Positions 61,783-64,000 of a DNA stretch of 64,000 nt are shown one piece after another. A program made the position numbers and the translations under genes. Position 1 is the stretch's first letter. Every line of letters starts with the position of its first letter. The notes under the pieces were generated by a model, which was given only the letters and a program-made list of their open reading frames with translations, was not told where the DNA came from and ran no database searches. This DNA is from Tateyamaria sp. Alg231-49 (GTDB lineage: Bacteria > Pseudomonadota > Alphaproteobacteria > Rhodobacterales > Rhodobacteraceae): positions 186,001 through 250,000 of the forward strand of contig NZ_FRFA01000005.1 of NCBI RefSeq assembly GCF_900143535.1. The letters run 5' to 3'.

Positions 61783-62873
61783 AGGACCGCATTCGCACCG
61801 ATCTGCTAGACCTGATGCAAGTGCCGGGCCTTTCGGGCCACGAGGATCGTGTCCGCCGCGCCATACGACATCGATTGGGCGAAGTTGGCGTAAAGGCCGA
61901 CACAGACCGGCTGGGCAATCTGGTGACGCATTTTCCGGGCGATGGCCCCAGTGTGATGCTGTTCACCCACATTGATCAGCTTGGGTTTATCGTGCGCCGC
62001 ATCGAGGCGGACGGGCTAATCCGCCTCGAACGTCTGGGGGGCGTTCCGGAACGTGCGCTGGCCGCCCAAGAGGTGTTGATCTGCATCGGCGAAGGGCGCG
62101 ATGTGCCCGGTGTCATCGCCAACAAAAGCCATCATGCGACCGCCCCGGATGAAAAGTACCGCGTGACACCCTATTCCGAAGTGTTCGTCGATACCGGGTT
62201 GGCGTCGGCAGAGGCAGTCGAGGCGACCGGCATCCAAATCGGATCGCCTGTGGTTTATGCACCGCACGCCCGCGCGCTTGCCGATGATCGCATCATGGGC
62301 ACCAGCGTGGATGATCGCGCGGGCTGTGCCGTTCTTTTGGAAATGGCACGCCTTTTGAACGCCCGCACCAGTGGTCCCCCCGTGCATCTGGCCTTTAGCG
62401 TACAGGAAGAATTCAATCTGCGCGGCGCTCTGCCTTTAGCACAGAAATTGCGCCCGGATATCGCGATCCAACTGGATTTGATGCTGGCCACAGACACACC
62501 CGATATGGGAGCGCGGGGTGACATGTTCCTTGGGGGTGGGCCGGGCATGAGCCTTTATTCCTTTCATGGGCGCGGCACGCTTAATGGCGTGATCCCCCAT
62601 CCGGCGATGGTTCATCTTTTTGACGACACGGCGCGCGCGCAAGGCATCCCGTTGCAACGGAGTGCGCAAGTCGGGGTGCTGACTGATCTGTCCTATGTAC
62701 AGCTCGTCGGGGACGGCGTTGCGGCGGTCGATATGGGCTTTCCCATGCGGTACTCGCATTCCGCGCGCGAAGTGTGTGATCTGAATGATCTGGTGTCGTT
62801 GACCCGATTGCTAGACGCCGCACTGGCGCGGATTGGCCCCGATTTTTCGCTGGATAGGGATGACTACACCTGA
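61779..62873 (+). CDS. M42-family metallopeptidase (SgcX/FrvX-like)
   Basis: The start at 61779 (MKDRIRTDLLDLMQVPGLSG) gives 364 residues. Metal and catalytic residues of M42 enzymes are present: His64 and Asp66 in LFTHIDQLGF, Asp in SVDDRAGC, the Glu-Glu pair in SVQEEFNLRGA, and a late His in MRYSHSAREV. M42 proteins are usually large dodecameric aminopeptidases, but homologues such as SgcX and FrvX sit in sugar operons with unknown roles. Its stop overlaps the kinase start (TGATG). Confidence 0.87.
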   Translation: MKDRIRTDLLDLMQVPGLSGHEDRVRRAIRHRLGEVGVKADTDRLGNLVTHFPGDGPSVMLFTHIDQLGFIVRRIEADGLIRLERLGGVPERALAAQEVLICIGEGRDVPGVIANKSHHATAPDEKYRVTPYSEVFVDTGLASAEAVEATGIQIGSPVVYAPHARALADDRIMGTSVDDRAGCAVLLEMARLLNARTSGPPVHLAFSVQEEFNLRGALPLAQKLRPDIAIQLDLMLATDTPDMGARGDMFLGGGPGMSLYSFHGRGTLNGVIPHPAMVHLFDDTARAQGIPLQRSAQVGVLTDLSYVQLVGDGVAAVDMGFPMRYSHSAREVCDLNDLVSLTRLLDAALARIGPDFSLDRDDYT

Positions 62874-64000
62874 TGGCCTACACGCTTGGCATTGATATCG
62901 GCACCTATGAAACCAAGGGCGTCTTGGTGGATACAAACGGCGTCATCCACGCACAGGCCGCGCGCGGGCACAAGATGCTGGTGCCCCAACCCGGCTGGGC
63001 CGAACACCGCCCCGAAGAGGACTGGTGGGGCGATTTTGTATTTGTGGCCAAAGCCTTGTTGGCGGACAGCGGCGTTGATCCCAGCGAAATCAAGGCTGTG
63101 GCGTGCAGTGCCATCGGGCCGTGCATGCTGCCCGTCGATGAAAACGGCGCACCGTTGATGAATGGTGTACTTTACGGTGTGGACGGGCGCGCCGAGGCCG
63201 AAGTGCGTGAGCTGACCGACCGGATTGGCGAGGATACGATCATTGCGCGCTGCGGCAATGCGCTGACATCACAATCGGTGGGGCCAAAAATCCTGTGGCT
63301 AAAGCGTCACCGCCCCGACCTGTTTGCGCGCACGGCCCATATCCTGACCTCAACCAGTTTCCTCGTCCAGCGGCTGACCGGCGAAGTGGTGATCGATCAT
63401 TACACTGCGGCCAACTTTTCGCCGCTCTATGATGTGGCCACGCAAACTTGGATCGACGATCTGGCGGATGACATCGTCCCGTTGGACAAGCTTCCGCGCT
63501 TGCTGTGGTCAAACGAGGTGGCCGGCACCATCACCCCGGCAGCGGCCGCCGAAACCGGCCTTGCCGTTGGCACGCCTGTGACCGCAGGCACCATTGATGC
63601 AGCTGCCGAAGCGTTTTCGGTGGGTGTCGATCAACCGGGTGACATGATGATGATGTATGGGTCGACCATCTTCATCATCCTGAGGGCGCAAACCCAAGTG
63701 GCTGACCCGCGCATCTGGTATGCGCCGTGGTTATTTGAGGGCGAACACGCATCGATGGCGGGCCTTGCCACGTCTGGCACCCTCACGCACTGGTTCCGCG
63801 ATCAGCTTGCCCCCGATCTGGACCCCGCCACGGCCTTTCCAAAGCTCGCCGAAGAAGCCGCAACATCGCCCCCCGGCGCCAACGGGCTTTTGATGTTGCC
63901 TTACTTCTCAGGCGAGCGGACGCCGATCCATGATGTAAACGCCAAGGGCGCGATTTTCGGGCTGAACCTGACGCACACGCGCGGCGACATGTACCGCGCA
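62873..64000 (+). CDS. FGGY-family carbohydrate kinase, truncated by the window edge
   Basis: The visible 376 residues begin MAYTLGIDIGTYETKGVLVD, the FGGY phosphate-1 motif, and include the sugar-binding region VACSAIGPCMLPVDENG, VTAGTIDAAAEAFSVGV and LMLPYFSGERTPI, where family members read ERxP. FGGY kinases are about 480-520 residues, so roughly a quarter lies outside. It phosphorylates a sugar or polyol; the substrate is unclear (xylulose- and fuculose-type kinases share these motifs). It is coupled to the M42 gene and is the second kinase of this sugar set. Confidence 0.9.
   Translation, partial: MAYTLGIDIGTYETKGVLVDTNGVIHAQAARGHKMLVPQPGWAEHRPEEDWWGDFVFVAKALLADSGVDPSEIKAVACSAIGPCMLPVDENGAPLMNGVLYGVDGRAEAEVRELTDRIGEDTIIARCGNALTSQSVGPKILWLKRHRPDLFARTAHILTSTSFLVQRLTGEVVIDHYTAANFSPLYDVATQTWIDDLADDIVPLDKLPRLLWSNEVAGTITPAAAAETGLAVGTPVTAGTIDAAAEAFSVGVDQPGDMMMMYGSTIFIILRAQTQVADPRIWYAPWLFEGEHASMAGLATSGTLTHWFRDQLAPDLDPATAFPKLAEEAATSPPGANGLLMLPYFSGERTPIHDVNAKGAIFGLNLTHTRGDMYRA

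Noticed and set aside
1-64000. tRNA or rRNA genes, insertion sequences, CRISPR arrays, phage genes
   Set aside because: Looked for by eye on both strands; no transposase, integrase, repeat-spacer pattern, rRNA segment or convincing tRNA cloverleaf was seen.

Overview
The window comes from an alphaproteobacterium of the Roseobacter/Rhodobacteraceae type. The evidence is GC-rich coding sequence with ATGA stop/start overlaps, many TRAP and ABC uptake operons each tied to a small catabolic set, a roseobacter-type intergenic repeat at 34423-34473, and families typical of that group (XpaC/TelA/SPFH cluster, DUF4389, BapA-like adhesin with its own type I secretion genes). I see no rRNA, tRNA, insertion sequence or CRISPR array. 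The species cannot be named from the sequence alone.

Left part (1-17.2 kb). Housekeeping genes (tadA, an RluB-type pseudouridine synthase, dtd, a nitroreductase, a J-domain protein) flank a conserved but poorly understood membrane module: a 29-residue membrane peptide, XpaC, TelA, a DUF2927 lipoprotein, an SPFH/GYF protein, then, after a gap, a b561-like membrane protein and a double zinc-ribbon membrane protein. The gap (about 7.96-13.6 kb) is filled by a uronate-type island: TRAP transporter, redoxin, FCD-type GntR regulator, SDR reductase and a KdgF-like cupin. Palindromes of the TGGTATACCA type lie upstream of both its operons.

Middle (17.3-36.3 kb). An MscS channel; a type I secretion locus (HlyD, ABC, TolC-like) next to a 1061-residue Ig-repeat adhesin, with the TolC-like gene broken by an in-frame TGA; glycerate kinase; a CocE-type hydrolase; and a complete peptide-type ABC importer.

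36.3-49.9 kb. A possible frameshifted secreted protein, DUF4389 and NHL-repeat proteins, and a reductive-dehalogenase-like Fe-S protein with an FNR-box-like site upstream and the relic of a haloalkane-dehalogenase-like hydrolase downstream. Then a hydantoin operon (hydantoinase, VOC protein, racemase, DapA-family lyase) with its LysR regulator. Diverging from it is a five-gene operon: a D-cysteine desulfhydrase/cysteate-lyase family enzyme, a betaine-type ABC importer whose permease carries an unusual N-terminal extension, and an alpha/beta hydrolase.

50-64 kb. Two oxidoreductases, a second TRAP transporter and an IclR regulator, followed by a sugar-catabolism set (epimerase, PfkB kinase, lactonase, aldo/keto reductase, BtpA/SgcQ, M42/SgcX-like peptidase, FGGY kinase running off the edge). 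The BtpA + M42 + sugar-kinase grouping recalls the uncharacterised sgc operon of E. coli.

At least three genes are interrupted by single-site lesions (ceramidase-like, NTF2-like, TolC-like) and two more survive as fragments. This is either real decay or sequence error.
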